Made by a program: the position numbers and the translations under genes
From: Actinomycetospora sp.
Lineage (GTDB): Bacteria; Actinomycetota; Actinomycetes; Mycobacteriales; Pseudonocardiaceae
DNA length: 20,852 nucleotides
Direction: 5' to 3'
Assembly: GCA_025925615.1 (NCBI GenBank)
Contig: JAICLN010000016.1
Span: 1-20,852 of the forward strand
Shown here: positions 19,683 through 20,852 of the stretch, in pieces
Position numbering within the stretch: position 1 is the stretch's first letter
How the letters are laid out: the number at the start of each line of letters is the position of its first letter
The notes under the pieces: model-generated
The model's input: only the letters and a program-made list of their open reading frames with translations
What the model was told of the DNA's origin: nothing
Database searches by the model: none

Positions 19683-20852
19683 GGCTGCCAACCAGCGCAC
19701 GTCCCCGGTGCGGACGGTGACCGCCCGCGACACCGAGGACGTCGTCGCCGCCGTCAAGGCCGCCGCCCGCGAGGGGCTGCGGGTGAAGGCCACCGGGTCC
19801 GGCCACTCGTTCACCGGGATCGGCGTGCCGGACGGGGTCGCGCTCGCCGCGCCGTCGTCGCCGGAGGGGCTGGCGTTCAGCCCGGACCCCCACGAACGGG
19901 GCGTCCGGGTGACCGTCCCGGCCGGCATGACGCTGCGGACGCTGAACCCGCTGCTCTGGGAGCGCGGCCTGGCGATGCCCAACCTCGGGGACATCGACGC
20001 GCAGACCGTCGCCGGGGCGGTGGCCACCGGGACGCACGGCACCGGCGCGCGGCACCAGGGGATCGCGGCGGCGATCCGGGGCCTGGAGATGGTGCTCGCC
20101 GACGGCAGCGCGGTCACCGCGAGCCCGACGGAGAACCCGGAACTGTTCCACCACGCGCGGGTCGGGCTCGGCGCGCTCGGGGTCGTGACGGCGGTCGTGC
20201 TCGAGACCGTCCCCGCGTTCGGGCTCCACGCGCGGGAGTCGGCGATGCCGCTGCCGGCGCTCCTCGAGTCGTTCGACGCGCTCGCCGACGCCCACGACCA
20301 CGTCGAGTTCTACTGGTTCCCGCACACCGACCTCGCAGCGACCAAGATCAACGACCGGGTTCCCGACGGGGCTCCGGGCCCGTCGCGCGGTCGGGTCGCC
20401 GAGTGGGTCGGTGACGAACTGCTCGGCAACGGCGTGTTCGAGGCGGTCTGCCGGCTCGGGTCCGCGGTCCCCTCGCTGGTGCCGACCGTCAACCGCGTGA
20501 TGGCCGGCCAGCTGGCCAACGCCGAGTACGTCGACCGGTCCTACCGGGTGTTCACCAGCCCGCGGCGGGTGCGGTTCCTCGAGATGGAGTACGCCGTCCC
20601 GCGCGAGGCCCTGCCCGAGGCGTTCGCGGGCCTGCGGGCGGCCGCCGCCCGGCACGCCGCCGACGTGACCTTCCCGGTCGAGGTGCGGGTGGCCGCGGCC
20701 GACGACCTCCCGCTCTCGACGGCGTCCGGCCGGGACTCCGCCTACCTCGCGGTCCACGTGTACCGCGGGAGGCCGCACGAGGCCTACTTCGCGGCGGTCG
20801 AGGCCGTCATGACGGCCCTCGGGGGGCGGCCGCACTGGGGGAAGCTGCACAC
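19666..20852 (+). CDS. FAD-linked sugar-1,4-lactone oxidase (partial)
   Basis: At least 395 residues; the window ends inside the gene. The FAD-binding domain has VKATGSGHSFTGI with His47, the usual covalent-FAD position of aldono-lactone oxidases. It continues with VPAGMTLRTLNPLLWERGLAMPNLGDIDAQTVAGAVATGTHGTG (about 85-128, in parts), the conserved second FAD block. The C-terminal part has FTSPRRVRFLEMEYAVPREAL and, at the cut end, RPHWGKLH, the family's near-terminal signature, so only about 30-50 residues are missing. Members oxidise D-arabinono-, L-gulono- or related lactones or alditols with O2 or another acceptor. The GTG at 19666 is chosen as the third unit of the 17-bp start repeat; the upstream ATGs run into stops after six codons. 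Probably co-transcribed with the permease. Confidence 0.9.
   Translation, partial: MTWTNWAANQRTSPVRTVTARDTEDVVAAVKAAAREGLRVKATGSGHSFTGIGVPDGVALAAPSSPEGLAFSPDPHERGVRVTVPAGMTLRTLNPLLWERGLAMPNLGDIDAQTVAGAVATGTHGTGARHQGIAAAIRGLEMVLADGSAVTASPTENPELFHHARVGLGALGVVTAVVLETVPAFGLHARESAMPLPALLESFDALADAHDHVEFYWFPHTDLAATKINDRVPDGAPGPSRGRVAEWVGDELLGNGVFEAVCRLGSAVPSLVPTVNRVMAGQLANAEYVDRSYRVFTSPRRVRFLEMEYAVPREALPEAFAGLRAAAARHAADVTFPVEVRVAAADDLPLSTASGRDSAYLAVHVYRGRPHEAYFAAVEAVMTALGGRPHWGKLH

Overview
The window is very GC-rich, densely packed DNA with many GTG starts and many stop/start overlaps of the GTGA, ATGA or TGATG type. This points to a high-GC actinobacterium. A Pseudonocardiales-type organism is my best guess, from remembered family members (a DUF5994-like protein, a HipA-like/DUF3037 pair, a two-subunit fumarase, RGCxC mini-proteins); no marker gene in the window proves it. 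I see no tRNA, rRNA, CRISPR array, transposase or phage gene. No gene-free stretch exceeds 300 bases.

Layout. 1-1342: a membrane fatty-acid desaturase (+). 1349-2620: a 37-residue Cys-rich mini-protein, a DUF5994-like protein and a VOC protein, all on the minus strand. 2709-5598: a tightly coupled minus-strand operon (LolA-like secreted protein, ABC ATPase, ABC-2 permease). It is divergent from a plus-strand OmpR-type response regulator and sensor kinase (5663-7830). Then GNAT acetyltransferase (+), a HipA-like kinase and its DUF3037 partner (+), and a convergent prolyl oligopeptidase (-). 11800-12432: a lower-GC hicAB toxin-antitoxin locus whose toxin gene is frameshifted. 12656-14857: a PadR regulator (-) divergent from a GT1-type glycosyltransferase (+). 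14859-15889: a dienelactone hydrolase and a small coupled gene carrying an in-frame TAG at codon 4 (-). 15995-18081: a TetR regulator followed by the alpha and beta subunits of an iron-sulfur fumarase/tartrate dehydratase (-). 18154-20852: an APC permease and an FAD-linked sugar-lactone oxidase, the latter cut by the window end (+).

How genes work together. The response regulator/kinase pair and the divergent LolA-ABC operon form a likely envelope-sensing and export module. PadR probably controls itself and the glycosyltransferase from a shared 108-bp region containing a CGATATATCG palindrome. TetR sits between the APC transporter and the fumarase genes and could control either side.

Most worth a second look: (1) a tandem palindromic repeat with 18-bp arms that forms the N-terminal coding region of the sensor kinase; (2) a triplicated 17-bp start-codon unit that makes a chain of overlapping six-codon mini-ORFs between the permease and the oxidase; (3) a fumarase alpha subunit in which a cluster-ligand Cys appears as Ser while a nearby active-site Ser position is Cys; (4) the frameshifted hicA beside an intact hicB; (5) the codon-4 TAG in the small gene after the hydrolase; (6) a terminator-like hairpin embedded in the coding sequence of the mini-protein. 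No wholly new multi-gene system is evident.
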